A DNA stretch of 64,000 bases from Candidatus Yanofskybacteria bacterium CG10_big_fil_rev_8_21_14_0_10_36_16. GTDB taxonomy: Bacteria > Patescibacteria > Paceibacteria > 2-02-FULL-40-12 > IGHO2-01-FULL-4-A. The notes beneath the pieces were generated by a model. It saw only the letters and a program-made list of their open reading frames with translations. It did no database searches and was not told the DNA's origin. Both the position numbers and the translations under genes were made by a program. Below are positions 1 to 9,245 of the stretch, in pieces (within the stretch, counting starts at the first letter, position 1; each line of letters begins with the position of its first letter). The DNA lies in NCBI GenBank assembly GCA_002794035.1, contig PCXQ01000005.1:1-64000 (forward strand), read 5' to 3'.

Positions 1-967
1 TTGTTTGTATGTACAACCAATCGCCTTTCCCCGGATATGAAGAGGTGGCGTTACTATTTGTATCTCCCCCGACTGCATCATCATGGTATGAGGTAAAATA
101 GCTTGGGGATGAAGCTGTGCCATCAACATCAAGGGTTCCATTTATCAAAAACGAAGATGTTGCAGTTTTGAATTTAACTATTGCCCCGGGCTCTATGTCT
201 AGAGAGGCTGAGGCGGCGAGGGTGACGGAGCCGTTAAGTAGATGGACGACGTTTGGCCCCCAGATACTGTTGGAATTGATTGTGCCGGAAACGGGGACAG
301 TTAGAGAGGGCGGGGTTGTTGTCCAGAGATAGCCCTGATCAGGAGTCCACGGATCAGATCCTCCACCAGACCAACCGTAGGGATCAATGGATGAGGAAAG
401 GGCTGTCGTATCTCCATCATAAACGCTAAAGTGCAAGTGAGGACCAGTAGCAACCCCAGTACTTCCACTTTCACCAATATGTTGACCCCTTATCACATAG
501 TCATTGAGTGAGACCAATGACACATCATTTAAATGTGCATATAAAGTAGATTGGTCATTATTAAAATGGTAAAGTCTAATATAAAATCCATATCCCTGAG
601 TGGCAACACTTGGATTTTCCCAATCTACATGCATCACTTTGCCACCATCCACAGCAAGAATGTCTGTATATTCAGGTACAGCAAAATCTGTTCCATTGTG
701 CCCATCATAACATCCAGCACCATCATTATAATTTGAACAGGTATTTAAATCCGCTTCCTCATCAAGATAAGTGTTGCCATCATATTTTTTCATTATATCG
801 TCGTAATTATAGGTTGGAGAAGCATGATCCATCCATGATGTTATATCGTCGTTACCATATGGGAGTGGTATTGGTAAGGTATAATAAGATGCCGTCACTG
901 GAAAAGACGGCGCAAACATCAATAACACAAACAAAGAAATTATTAATTTTAATATATTTTTACGCAT
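1..967 (-). CDS. M23 (LytM-type) metallopeptidase with beta-helix-like tail, C-terminus outside window
   Basis: Reading the minus strand from an ATG at 967-965 stays open to base 1, so the gene continues beyond the window. The N-terminus is a signal peptide (about residues 5-27). A zinc-peptidase domain follows, with H90 and D94 in GHNGTDF and H177/H179 in GPHLHF, the metal ligands and catalytic histidine of LytM/M23 endopeptidases that cut peptidoglycan cross-bridges. After residue 200 the sequence changes to short repeats of the type GAIVKF-x-LINGTLDVDGT, as in right-handed beta-helix or adhesion domains. The start codon overlaps the TGA of the upstream gene by one base, so the two are translationally coupled. 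It is probably an exported wall-remodelling enzyme carrying a surface-binding tail. Confidence 0.85.
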   Translation of the reverse strand, partial: MRKNILKLIISLFVLLMFAPSFPVTASYYTLPIPLPYGNDDITSWMDHASPTYNYDDIMKKYDGNTYLDEEADLNTCSNYNDGAGCYDGHNGTDFAVPEYTDILAVDGGKVMHVDWENPSVATQGYGFYIRLYHFNNDQSTLYAHLNDVSLVSLNDYVIRGQHIGESGSTGVATGPHLHFSVYDGDTTALSSSIDPYGWSGGGSDPWTPDQGYLWTTTPPSLTVPVSGTINSNSIWGPNVVHLLNGSVTLAASASLDIEPGAIVKFKTATSSFLINGTLDVDGTASSPSYFTSYHDDAVGGDTNSNATSSYPGKGDWLYIQT

Positions 968-1635
968 CAACGAAGATATTTAATTGAACTAAGCATTTGA
1001 TCAAATAACTCTACCTCCTCTTGTGGAATTTGGTTATAAACAAAAGCAATTCCATAAAATTTAGGTCCGGAAAGATATGCGCGAGCACCCCTTGCATTAT
1101 TTGATAATAATGGTGGTCCTAAAATAGGATAGTCAGGAATACCATCCGCAAATATAAAAACTTTTTTTTCTTCGTTTAAAATTATAACCTTAGTAGGGTT
1201 ATCAGCTTCCGCCCCACCTGGATTTCCTGCAAAATCCATAAAACTTTTACCCCTGGGCTCACTAAAGTCTTTAGTGACTCCACCGAATGACAATTTCGCT
1301 TTATTAAAGCGACCCCAAAATGACTCACCTATACCTGGTACACCTTCCGTGCCATTTGCCGGTTGTATTGAAAAATCAATACTCCCCCATTCTGCCGGAT
1401 ATTGAAATTCGATGCCCAGCTCTTCATTTCTATATATTAATAATTTAGACAAAAAAACATCTTTAATGTCATCGACATCAGACTTAACATTATTCACATC
1501 ATGTTTTAAATTAAACAGATCCTCATTTAAATTACCCAGATTCAAAGCATTATTATATTGTTGATATAATAAATAACCAACTGAAGCTATTAATAAAGTC
1601 AGGGTAATTATTAAAAAAAATTTGTTTTTTTGCAT
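967..1635 (-). CDS. Membrane-anchored coiled-coil protein with PsbP-like fold
   Basis: 222 residues. One N-terminal membrane helix (about 6-24) is followed by a coiled-coil stretch rich in Asn, Leu and Asp (about 32-65), then a globular domain opening with ELGIEFQYPAEWG. That opening resembles the 'F.YP..W' start of PsbP/MOG1-like domains seen in many anchored bacterial proteins. No catalytic motif is visible. It sits 9 nt behind the beta-propeller gene and overlaps the start of the M23 peptidase, so the three form one operon. The domain should face outward, perhaps as a binding partner of its neighbours. The function is not recognised. Confidence 0.65.
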   Translation of the reverse strand: MQKNKFFLIITLTLLIASVGYLLYQQYNNALNLGNLNEDLFNLKHDVNNVKSDVDDIKDVFLSKLLIYRNEELGIEFQYPAEWGSIDFSIQPANGTEGVPGIGESFWGRFNKAKLSFGGVTKDFSEPRGKSFMDFAGNPGGAEADNPTKVIILNEEKKVFIFADGIPDYPILGPPLLSNNARGARAYLSGPKFYGIAFVYNQIPQEEVELFDQMLSSIKYLR

Positions 1636-1644
1636 GAAAAAATA

Positions 1645-2706
1645 TTAAGGTAAGATTGGATACGTTTTTTCTTCACCGTCACTTGTTATTTGCATCACGT
1701 TTTTATTTTGTATCACCCATAATTGGTCTTGATTTGAAAAATTTGATGTAAAAACAACAATATTACCATCACTAGAATAAGTCGGATACCTTGCATGACC
1801 ACTACTAAACCCTGTAAGTTTTTTGTTGTAATTATTTTTAGCATTATATTCCCATATATTGCCGAAATAACCATACAATAATTTGTCATTATCAGGCGAC
1901 CAAACCGGCGGATAACCCCATTCGACACTAGATATTTTCTTAAGATCAGATCCATCAGAACTCATAATCCAGATTTCCCTACTCCGAGCACTTATCATAA
2001 GGTCAGATTTCAAGAAAGCAACTTTATCCCCCGATGATGACCATCGCACCCATGCAAAAATATTTTTATCTCCTTGTAAAACTAATTCATCTACAGCACC
2101 ATCACTTCTTATGTATAAACTAGATTCACTCGTTCCTTTTTTGGTAAGGCTATATATAATATCTCCATTTATTGGTGATATGTCAGCACTTATAACTCCT
2201 TCTGGCAAACCAGAATCAAGGTAATCATTATCTAAACTTAAATAATAAATTTTTCTACCATCACTATTATCAATACCAGATAAAAAGAGTAGTATCTTGT
2301 CATTGTTTGGAGACCAAGCAACAAAACTACCATAATAAATATCTGTAAGCATTTTGCCATCAATATCTATTATATAACTTCTAACATCATGCCCTTCATA
2401 CCTATCAATTGTCACTGCGATATATTTTCTATTTGGTGATACAAATAAACTTTTTTTATAATTTGAAAAAATATTATTATCTATTGTTTTAATTTCATTT
2501 GACACATTGCCCCAAAATCCCTTCGTGATTGATTCATTCATAATTCCATTAGTGTGGGATGAAGAATAAACAACAGAAATTCCATCTTCACCCAAAACAA
2601 AATCTGCTTTTGAAAACGGCAACACAAAAACAAAACCACCCAATAAAAAGGTGGCGGCTACCATTATTATTACTGTTTTCTTAATTTTATAACTATATTT
2701 TACCAT
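1645..2706 (-). CDS. Membrane-anchored TolB-like beta-propeller protein
   Basis: 353 residues. An N-terminal membrane helix (about 10-32) is followed by repeated blades with the PD40/TolB signature: WSPNNDKILLF, WSSSGDKVAFL, WSPDNDKLLYG and YSSDGNIVVFT, each about 45-50 residues apart. Such six-bladed propellers bind proteins or sugars. In diderms TolB works with Pal, but no tol-pal genes are present here, so only the fold is claimed. It is the first gene of the operon that ends with the M23 peptidase and begins about 65 bp after rodA. Confidence 0.7.
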   Translation of the reverse strand: MVKYSYKIKKTVIIMVAATFLLGGFVFVLPFSKADFVLGEDGISVVYSSSHTNGIMNESITKGFWGNVSNEIKTIDNNIFSNYKKSLFVSPNRKYIAVTIDRYEGHDVRSYIIDIDGKMLTDIYYGSFVAWSPNNDKILLFLSGIDNSDGRKIYYLSLDNDYLDSGLPEGVISADISPINGDIIYSLTKKGTSESSLYIRSDGAVDELVLQGDKNIFAWVRWSSSGDKVAFLKSDLMISARSREIWIMSSDGSDLKKISSVEWGYPPVWSPDNDKLLYGYFGNIWEYNAKNNYNKKLTGFSSGHARYPTYSSDGNIVVFTSNFSNQDQLWVIQNKNVMQITSDGEEKTYPILP

Positions 2707-2771
2707 TTATAATAATTGTAAATACAATTCATGTATTTTGAAAACTAAAAAAGTGGATAAAACAAACCAGC

Positions 2772-3863
2772 CTATCCACCGCTCCTCACCACAATACTCT
2801 GCACGATACCCACACCCGTCATCATGGCTATCAAATGGCTTCCGCCGTAGCTTAGGAAGGGTAAGGGGATGCCTGTTATTGGCAGCAACCCAAGATTCAT
2901 TCCTATGTTTACCAAGAAATGAGTAATTAATATTCCGAGAAATCCGATTATAAAAAATCTTGAAAAATTATCCTTGGAAAATCTGGAGGCTATAGTAACG
3001 AGCCTCATCATTAAAAATGCAAAGGTTGAAATTACTGCCACCACCCCGACAAAACCAAACTTATTAGAGAAAGAGGTGAACACAAAATCGGTATACGGCT
3101 CAGGCACAATAATCTGATATGCATCATCTCCTTTCCATATGTTGCCAAATATCCCCCCTGATCCAATTGCGATTTTTGATTGTATAAGATGATAGCCTTG
3201 CCCCTTTGGATCTTTATACGGATCTGAAAATGAAAGAATTCTTGCTTTTTGATAATCCTCAAAGATAAAAAACCATATAATGACTAGAAGAGTAACCCCT
3301 ATAATAATCATGGAAAAAATATTCCTCTTATTAATGCCGGAGAAAAAAAGTAAAATCACCCACGTTACAGCAAATACCAAAGCCGAACCAAAGTCAGGCT
3401 GAAACAAAACCATAACAAAAGGAATACCAACATAAAGCCCTGACACGATAATCTGGCTTGGATTGTTTACTTCTGTGTGTTTTTGAGAAAAATATTTAGC
3501 CAGAAGGATAACTACGGCTATTTTGGCAAATTCTACCGGTTGTATCGTGAAACTACTCAACACAATCCAAGCGCTAACTCCTCTTATTTCTTGAAAAGCA
3601 AAAACAAGACCCAACAAAATCAAAGCCCCCGTATATAACAAAACAGAAGCTGTCGAGTGATTTTTAAAAATCCGATAATCAAAAAAGGCCGCTCCCAGCA
3701 TTACCAAAATTGAAAACGGAACAAAAACAGCATGCCTCATCAAAAACTGATTTGATGCTTGATCAAGGTTGTAAAAAGTCAAAAAACTAAAAACAAGCAA
3801 TAGGGCCACTGAAGCCAGAAGGGGCCAATCCAATTTTTTGAGAAATAAACTACTATTGTTCAT
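2772..3863 (-). CDS. rodA: Rod-shape SEDS glycosyltransferase RodA
   Basis: 363 residues with about ten membrane helices. It belongs to the SEDS family (RodA/FtsW/SpoVE), which polymerises lipid II into glycan strands together with a class B penicillin-binding protein. The family stretch QPDFGSALVF (about residue 155), a second family block around PFLSYGGSHL near the C-terminus and the overall length fit RodA. The partner transpeptidase (mrdA, 31668-33554) and mreBCD lie about 30 kb away in this window rather than beside it. Confidence 0.9.
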   Translation of the reverse strand: MNNSSLFLKKLDWPLLASVALLLVFSFLTFYNLDQASNQFLMRHAVFVPFSILVMLGAAFFDYRIFKNHSTASVLLYTGALILLGLVFAFQEIRGVSAWIVLSSFTIQPVEFAKIAVVILLAKYFSQKHTEVNNPSQIIVSGLYVGIPFVMVLFQPDFGSALVFAVTWVILLFFSGINKRNIFSMIIIGVTLLVIIWFFIFEDYQKARILSFSDPYKDPKGQGYHLIQSKIAIGSGGIFGNIWKGDDAYQIIVPEPYTDFVFTSFSNKFGFVGVVAVISTFAFLMMRLVTIASRFSKDNFSRFFIIGFLGILITHFLVNIGMNLGLLPITGIPLPFLSYGGSHLIAMMTGVGIVQSIVVRSGG

Positions 3864-3915
3864 AGATTATAAATATTACAAAATGCCCCTTAGGGCAACT
3901 TCAAAATAACATTAT

Positions 3916-3945
3916 AAAAATAGCAGAGACCTTTGCGCTATTTTT
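3916..3945 (-). terminator. Rho-independent terminator after the 3944-4729 gene
   Basis: The stem AAAATAGC / GCTATTTT with a 12-nt loop is followed on the minus strand by a short T-rich run. It overlaps the stop codon of the upstream gene. Confidence 0.55.
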
Positions 3946-4729
3946 ATTCCCCATTAAACTCCTGAAATCTTTCCTGACCCCCAACCCTTCTTAAGAAATT
4001 AGTATTTTCAAACACATTGGTATAAATACCCACATCTAGCCTATTAAAGTTGCCTATAAAAGGCGATGGCCACCGTACTTCAAAACTTCTATTTGTTCTA
4101 GACAAAAAAGTACTGATACTTGTTTTATTAACAGCAATAGGCTCACCAACTGAATTCAATACAACAATTACAATCTCGGCATCACTTAAATCAAAATCGG
4201 AATTATTAGTAGAAACCCCTTCCACTCTGGAAAACAAGCCCCCGCTATTAACCTCCGAATAATCTGCATTTAATACAACCAAATCAATTTCTGCCGAAGC
4301 TAAAATATTCAATTTATTCCAAACAACATCTGTAATTTTAAATTCATGAGTAACAAATGGCTTATCAATCACCAAAGGAGACTCAATAACATAACGTGTT
4401 TGGCCGGGCAAAATATAAAATTTACCGGGAATCGACTTAACAACTTCCCCATCGGGTCCTATAAAATTAAGAACATAATCAACCTCTCTTGAGCCATGAG
4501 TTTGGTTTGGATTTTTTACCAATGCCATAAAATCGTAATCATTATCTCTGACTGAAAAAACTCTGGTTGATAAAACCTTTACCGGTTCAAGACCTGCTTC
4601 AGGAGGCGGTGTAGGAGTAGGCTGAGGTGGAGAAACAATGCGGTACGAAGTAAAAGAGATTCCTCCAACAATTATCAAAAACACTGCAAGAATTGTGAGT
4701 TGTTTGGCTGTTCTTTGAGCTGCTAACAT
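3944..4729 (-). CDS. Single-pass membrane protein with proline-rich linker and beta domain
   Basis: 261 residues. There is a membrane helix at about 10-31, then a Pro/Thr-rich spacer (about 34-45), then an extracellular beta-rich region with two related parts (roughly 50-150 and 150-250). Phrases such as LNFIGPDGEVV and VVLNSVGEPI look like FxLYD/DUF-type immunoglobulin-like modules. No catalytic residues are evident. It is a candidate envelope or cell-shape accessory protein because rodA follows directly, but the function is unknown. Confidence 0.55.
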   Translation of the reverse strand: MLAAQRTAKQLTILAVFLIIVGGISFTSYRIVSPPQPTPTPPPEAGLEPVKVLSTRVFSVRDNDYDFMALVKNPNQTHGSREVDYVLNFIGPDGEVVKSIPGKFYILPGQTRYVIESPLVIDKPFVTHEFKITDVVWNKLNILASAEIDLVVLNADYSEVNSGGLFSRVEGVSTNNSDFDLSDAEIVIVVLNSVGEPIAVNKTSISTFLSRTNRSFEVRWPSPFIGNFNRLDVGIYTNVFENTNFLRRVGGQERFQEFNGE

Positions 4730-4796
4730 GCACTACGACTTTTCAGGCGCAATTCCGAGGCCTCAAAACAAAAGGCCTTGCGGATATTGCTTTAGC

Positions 4797-4879
4797 CAAT
4801 TTCTTCGTTAAAATCTCCGCTTAATATTCAACGTACTTAAGTACGCCTCATAATAATGCTCTATTTTGCCTTGAAATTG
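4797..4879 (-). repeat. Dispersed hairpin repeat family A, copy 1 (reverse orientation)
   Basis: An imperfect palindrome bounded by CAATTTC (4797) and GAAATTG (4879). Its conserved core reads GAGGCGTACTTAAGTACGTTGA on the minus strand, split by the symmetric centre. Two more copies lie at 12074-12176 and 18230-18318. Confidence 0.75.
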
Positions 4880-4950
4880 ACCAACTGATAAAGTCTTTTA
4901 CTTATTTTAAATATATCAGATTCACTATTAAGTATCCAGTATTAAAAAAT

Positions 4951-4968
4951 ACCCCGCCAAGGCGGGGT
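4951..4968 (-). terminator. Terminator of mnmA
   Basis: A perfect 8-bp stem ACCCCGCC / GGCGGGGT with an AA loop. On the minus strand a T run follows directly. A shorter T run on the plus side makes it potentially bidirectional. Confidence 0.8.
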
Positions 4969-4987
4969 GTTTTTGATTTAATATTAT

Positions 4988-6115
4988 TTATTGTTTGATA
5001 TTTTCTATGATTCCCCCGCCAACCATTTCTTGGCCCTTATAAAATACCGCGGATTGCCCTATGGTTATATCTGACACAGGTTTTAAAAATTCAATATTGG
5101 CAGAATTTTTTTTGCGACTCTTAGAAACTAAAGCTGGCACAGACTTATTTCTATATCTTATCTTAATTGATAATTTAACAGGCTTTTTTGCTGAAGCGAT
5201 GTCATGTTCATTAACCCAATTTAAACTATTCGCTGTAAATTTTTTATTAAAAACTCGGTCGCCTGAAACATGAATTGCATTTTTCTTAACATCTTTACCA
5301 ACTACAAAATACGGACCTCCTGCAATTCCAAGATTTAAGCCATGGCGCTGACCAATAGTATAATAGTAAACACCGTCATGCGTTCCAATAATTTTTCCTG
5401 TTTCTTTAAGAATAACATCGCCTGGCTTTGACTTAATTTGAGTAGTCAAAAAATCTTTAACATCCATTTTACCAACAAAACAAACCCCCTGGCTATCTTT
5501 TTTGTCATGGTTAGGTAAGCCGAACTTTTTAGCCATTTTTCTTATTTCCGGTTTTGTATAATCTCCAACAGGAAATAAGCAATGTTTGAGTTGATTCTGA
5601 CTAAGCGTCCACAAAAAATATGACTGATCCTTATTGTCATCTATTCCTTTTAATAATTTATATCGCTTGTTTGGCTTTTTAATTTCACTCCTTCGCACAT
5701 AATGACCTGTTGCAATATAGTCCGCGCCTTCACTTAATGCTCTTTTTAAAAATAATCCGAATTTAATTTCTTTATTGCACATCACATCCGGGTTTGGTGT
5801 TTCACCCCTTTTGTATCCTTTTACCATATAACCAACTACTTCTTTTCCGTATTCTTTTGAAAAATCCCAGGTCTTGAAAGGTATTCCTATCTTTGCTGCT
5901 ACCCTCATGGCATCCTCTCTGTCTTCTTTCCAATTACAAAAAGCTCCTGACATATTTTGAGGTGCCCATGGTTTAAAAAAAACGCCGACCACATCGTGGC
6001 CTTGTTTTTTCAACAATGCAGCTGCCACCGATGAATCAACACCGCCAGACATGGCTACATACATTTTTTTGTTTCGTTCAATTTGAACTTTTGTTGTTTT
6101 ATCTCTATTTTTCAT
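4988..6115 (-). CDS. mnmA: tRNA-specific 2-thiouridylase MnmA
   Basis: 375 residues. The enzyme thiolates U34 of Lys, Glu and Gln tRNAs using ATP and a persulfide donor. The PP-loop SGGVDSS is at about residues 23-29, the N-terminal cysteine sits in NPDVMCNKEIKFG and the second catalytic cysteine in GVCFVGK. ATGHYVRR and KDQSYFLW are also family blocks. Two starts are possible: the ATG at 6115 and the ATG at 6064 (MYVAMSGG). Neither has a Shine-Dalgarno site. A TATAAT box ends 7 nt before the 6115 ATG, which favours a leaderless message from there. An mnmA terminator follows. Confidence 0.93.
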   Translation of the reverse strand: MKNRDKTTKVQIERNKKMYVAMSGGVDSSVAAALLKKQGHDVVGVFFKPWAPQNMSGAFCNWKEDREDAMRVAAKIGIPFKTWDFSKEYGKEVVGYMVKGYKRGETPNPDVMCNKEIKFGLFLKRALSEGADYIATGHYVRRSEIKKPNKRYKLLKGIDDNKDQSYFLWTLSQNQLKHCLFPVGDYTKPEIRKMAKKFGLPNHDKKDSQGVCFVGKMDVKDFLTTQIKSKPGDVILKETGKIIGTHDGVYYYTIGQRHGLNLGIAGGPYFVVGKDVKKNAIHVSGDRVFNKKFTANSLNWVNEHDIASAKKPVKLSIKIRYRNKSVPALVSKSRKKNSANIEFLKPVSDITIGQSAVFYKGQEMVGGGIIENIKQ

Positions 6116-6122
6116 AAAAAAT

Positions 6123-6151
6123 ATTATAACACGAATTTATTTAAAAATCAA
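6123..6151 (-). promoter_or_regulatory. Promoter of mnmA, leaderless
   Basis: Minus-strand -35 TTGATT (6151-6146), a 17-nt spacer and -10 TATAAT (6128-6123). Transcription would begin at or next to the ATG at 6115. Confidence 0.6.
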
Positions 6152-6207
6152 AATCCCGCTAATTATGCGGGGGGGTACAATGTCTCAGCCACACAACTCC
6201 GTTATAT

Positions 6208-7473
6208 TTAAAACAGGCCAAGACCTCTTACATATTGATATTTTTTAATATAAGCAATAGTTTCAGGTCGGAAAATTGTTTCCGAACGTGAATTAAGCTG
6301 AACATTTATCCAAGCAAGACCGTATTCATTAACCGATCGAACCACACGAGCCGGTCCGCCATTGTATGAAGCAGCCAACATTTCCTCGCTAATACCAAGT
6401 GCATCCACAATATCTTTTCTATCAATAGAGTTTTTTAAATTTTCAACGTGGCGATCAAAAAACAAAACCATGGCTTTAATAGCATTATGATGATCCATCA
6501 TTCCAAGACGATAATCATCTATAAGTTCTGCTTCAGGATATAACCTGACCATTTGTTCATATGTAGGCCTGATAAACTGAGCCATACCGCTAGCTCCCGC
6601 AGATGACCCCGTTAAACCATATGCCCTCCCCTTATTACCGCCGATTATAACCAACACTCGCTCTAAAAGATTTTCCTTTCCATCAATGTCGGCTCTATTA
6701 AACAAATCTGGATCTGTGTGCTCTATCACTATAATATTTTTAACTAAATTCTCAGGAACTAACTCAGTTGCCAAATTCCAGCGACTAGTACGCGATCTCA
6801 CTCCCAAAAATTCTAATTCTTTATAAGCATTATATACGAGTTCGTTTAAATACCTCCTGCCTTCTTCTATAACCTCTTCGGTGTGTAGTCCACCCGAATA
6901 AGGAACATAAACAATATCAGTGAACGCTCCGCCTAATCTTTTTGAAGGAGGCAAAGCACTTGATGGCAAAAGATATTTATTTGCAACCACAACCATTTCC
7001 GGACGGTTTATAATGTAATAATCGCTATTAAAACCATTGTACCAATTCGGCTGTATGCTTATATCAGGACCTTCGTTTTCCATAACCAAAGATATCCGAC
7101 CCAACTCTTTATAATTTTCTATATCTGACTCTCTTATCCATGCTCTTTTTTCAAAAACATCACCAGTATTAATATTTAAAACTGCAAAAGCTATCTGCTT
7201 AGATATGAGATTACCCCCACCATCAGTTTTATAATCAAGGGGGGCTGAGTGTTCAAGAATATCAATACCCAAATCTATTTTATCTACATAGCTAAAATTG
7301 GGCTTTTTAATAACTCCTTTCAGACCAAAAGAATTTAAAACATCAATTTCTTTCGAAAAATTATCCCAAAAACCAGTAGGACCAAACAATAAAAAATAAC
7401 CGCCGAAAGCAGATGCAACCGATATAATAATTATTTTTTTAGTGAAAGAAAGATTTTTGAATTTATGTAACAT
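6208..7473 (-). CDS. Membrane-anchored transglycosylase (SLT)-like protein
   Basis: About 421 residues from the ATG at 7473; a TTG two codons upstream is an alternative. A membrane helix (about 15-31) precedes an unassigned region and a C-terminal SLT-like domain with SSAGASGMAQF (about 290) and AASYNGGPARVV (about 370), the two most recognisable lytic transglycosylase blocks. The catalytic glutamate normally lies a few residues before the SSAGA block. Here the nearest plausible one is in VIEHTDPDLF, about 40 residues before it, so either a loop has been inserted or activity has been lost. The next gene upstream is another transglycosylase-type protein. Confidence 0.75.
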   Translation of the reverse strand: MLHKFKNLSFTKKIIIISVASAFGGYFLLFGPTGFWDNFSKEIDVLNSFGLKGVIKKPNFSYVDKIDLGIDILEHSAPLDYKTDGGGNLISKQIAFAVLNINTGDVFEKRAWIRESDIENYKELGRISLVMENEGPDISIQPNWYNGFNSDYYIINRPEMVVVANKYLLPSSALPPSKRLGGAFTDIVYVPYSGGLHTEEVIEEGRRYLNELVYNAYKELEFLGVRSRTSRWNLATELVPENLVKNIIVIEHTDPDLFNRADIDGKENLLERVLVIIGGNKGRAYGLTGSSAGASGMAQFIRPTYEQMVRLYPEAELIDDYRLGMMDHHNAIKAMVLFFDRHVENLKNSIDRKDIVDALGISEEMLAASYNGGPARVVRSVNEYGLAWINVQLNSRSETIFRPETIAYIKKYQYVRGLGLF

Positions 7474-7657
7474 TTGCAAAAATTGTTGAATTTTTAATTT
7501 CTCTCCCTACGGCAAGCAGATCTGCTGTGGGCATGATAATTTCTAATTTTCAATAAATTTTTAATAACAAAATTTTTCAAACACAACGTTCTGTCTTATC
7601 TTTTTTAAAATTAAAAATTAAAAATTATCTTAAAATTGTAAAATTAATAATTTTAAA

Positions 7658-9007
7658 TTATAGGTTCTTCTCTATCTCGTCCGCTTTTCTCAAAACAGCA
7701 TTTGCATAATAATTGCAGATACTTGAACTACAAGTTGTTTTGCCCCCTATATAAGCTCGCGCAGCACCTGATTCTCCGGCTCTTGTCTGAGATGTTGCAC
7801 CTCCTGCTGCAAGCTTTATAGCCGATGCCATAAAAGCATCTTCTATATTCCACGGGTTTGGAGGATTATGCCCTGTTAACTCAGCCACTTTGTCTTCATA
7901 TGCCAACCAAGTTGATGGAATAAATTGTGCCGGGCCCATGGCGCCTCCGCACCCATAATTAGGTTCAGCAGATACCTTTACTGAATCAGGATCTAATCCA
8001 AGCTTATTTACGACTTCAAAGAAAGCATTTTTCTCTGTTTCTGCTCTTTGCAAATAATAGCTCTTACGGCTTGGATAATAAATGGTGCCTAAACGAATAT
8101 AACATTCGTACATATCATCACGCCAATTACCGGAACCAACATTCCTTCCAAGACCTGATTCAATTTCTAAAATGGCTATCAAAAATGCAGGCCTAATTCC
8201 AACCCTACGAGCTGCAAGCTCTCCAAACTTAACAGCATCTTCTGCGGTAATACCCTGCTGGACAAGATAAGTAATTTGGCTTTGAATGGCAGCGATGTCT
8301 CTTTTTGACTTTGATATTAGATCTTGGAATTGTTTTTCCTGACCTTTTGTTTGATTTAAGATATCACTTCTTTCATTTCTGATAGAGGCAACATTGTTTC
8401 TCTCCAAAGACTGAAAGTATCTTAATTGTTCCAGCTCATCCTTTTTATTTCTAAGACCCTCCTCTTTTTCTTCAAGGCTCAACTTCAACTGCCTTATGTT
8501 CTCTATGATAAGGCGTAAATTATCTTGTGTTGTTTGAATATTGTTTAGATCATCAAAAAATTCTGAGATTCTTCCATTTTTAAGCAAAACATGAGTTAGT
8601 GTTTCTTTATCTGTAAAATATATTTCCTGAAGATATCCGCCCATAGCATTTTTGTGAGTTTCTATTTTATTTTTTGCATCATTTATCTGATCTTGTGTGT
8701 CAGTAATACCTATCTCGGTTTTATCTATATAAATGTCTAAACTTTTTATCTCAGCTTGAATTTGATTAATCTGAGTATTGAGTTTGTATATCTCACTCTC
8801 TAAGGTTCTCTTTTTTTGAGAATTTGTTTCTAATTCCCCCTGATACTTTTGTATCAACTCCTCTAGCTCCTTTATCTGCTGTTCTTTTTCTGTGATATCA
8901 TCTTGAACATCCGCAAAAGAATAATTGTTTAAAAACAAAACATTGCCCCCAAATAAGGCTAACACAAAAATAGCAATCACAATTGCGATTTTAATTCTGG
9001 ATTTCAT
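7658..9007 (-). CDS. Secreted coiled-coil lytic transglycosylase (MltB-like)
   Basis: 449 residues. The signal anchor is about 8-30. A long coiled coil (about 33-240) resembles the regulatory arm of EnvC/PcsB-type hydrolases. The C-terminal domain has the catalytic glutamate in ILEIESGLG (about 282) and the GGAMGPAQFIPSTW block (about 355) of the MltB/SLT_2 family. It should cleave glycan strands, probably gated by the coiled coil. A TATAAT box ends 7 nt before the ATG with TTGCCC 16 nt further up, which indicates a leaderless mRNA. Confidence 0.85.
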   Translation of the reverse strand: MKSRIKIAIVIAIFVLALFGGNVLFLNNYSFADVQDDITEKEQQIKELEELIQKYQGELETNSQKKRTLESEIYKLNTQINQIQAEIKSLDIYIDKTEIGITDTQDQINDAKNKIETHKNAMGGYLQEIYFTDKETLTHVLLKNGRISEFFDDLNNIQTTQDNLRLIIENIRQLKLSLEEKEEGLRNKKDELEQLRYFQSLERNNVASIRNERSDILNQTKGQEKQFQDLISKSKRDIAAIQSQITYLVQQGITAEDAVKFGELAARRVGIRPAFLIAILEIESGLGRNVGSGNWRDDMYECYIRLGTIYYPSRKSYYLQRAETEKNAFFEVVNKLGLDPDSVKVSAEPNYGCGGAMGPAQFIPSTWLAYEDKVAELTGHNPPNPWNIEDAFMASAIKLAAGGATSQTRAGESGAARAYIGGKTTCSSSICNYYANAVLRKADEIEKNL

Positions 9008-9014
9008 TAATATG

Positions 9015-9042
9015 ATTATAACAAATGAGTTAAGTCGGGCAA
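9015..9042 (-). promoter_or_regulatory. Promoter of the MltB-like gene, leaderless
   Basis: Minus strand TTGCCC (9042-9037), 16-nt spacer, TATAAT (9020-9015), then 7 nt to the ATG. Confidence 0.5.
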
Positions 9043-9091
9043 CTTGCCAAATTAAAAAGACCCCGAATTGGCGAGTCTTGGTGATAAAAAG

Positions 9092-9114
9092 AGGCCCCGT
9101 TGTTACACGGGGCC
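9092..9114 (-). terminator. Terminator-like hairpin
   Basis: A GGCCCCG / CGGGGCC stem with an 8-nt loop is followed on the minus strand by TCTTTTT. It may be a second stop for the structured RNA upstream. Another hairpin, CCCCGAA/TTCGGGG, lies at 9186-9222. Confidence 0.55.
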
Positions 9115-9245
9115 AGACAGAAGGAGAGCCCAGTCAAGAACCCCAGTCAAGAGCCGGGATGGCGAACGGCGAGTCCACCAATCAGCCCCGAACCAAAAGT
9201 TTTATGGAAAGAACTTTCGGGGCTTATTGCTAGACTCAAAAAAAA

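Noticed and set aside
551..987. Plus-strand frames at the window start
   Set aside because: They are antisense to the M23 peptidase, whose zinc ligands are clear on the minus strand.
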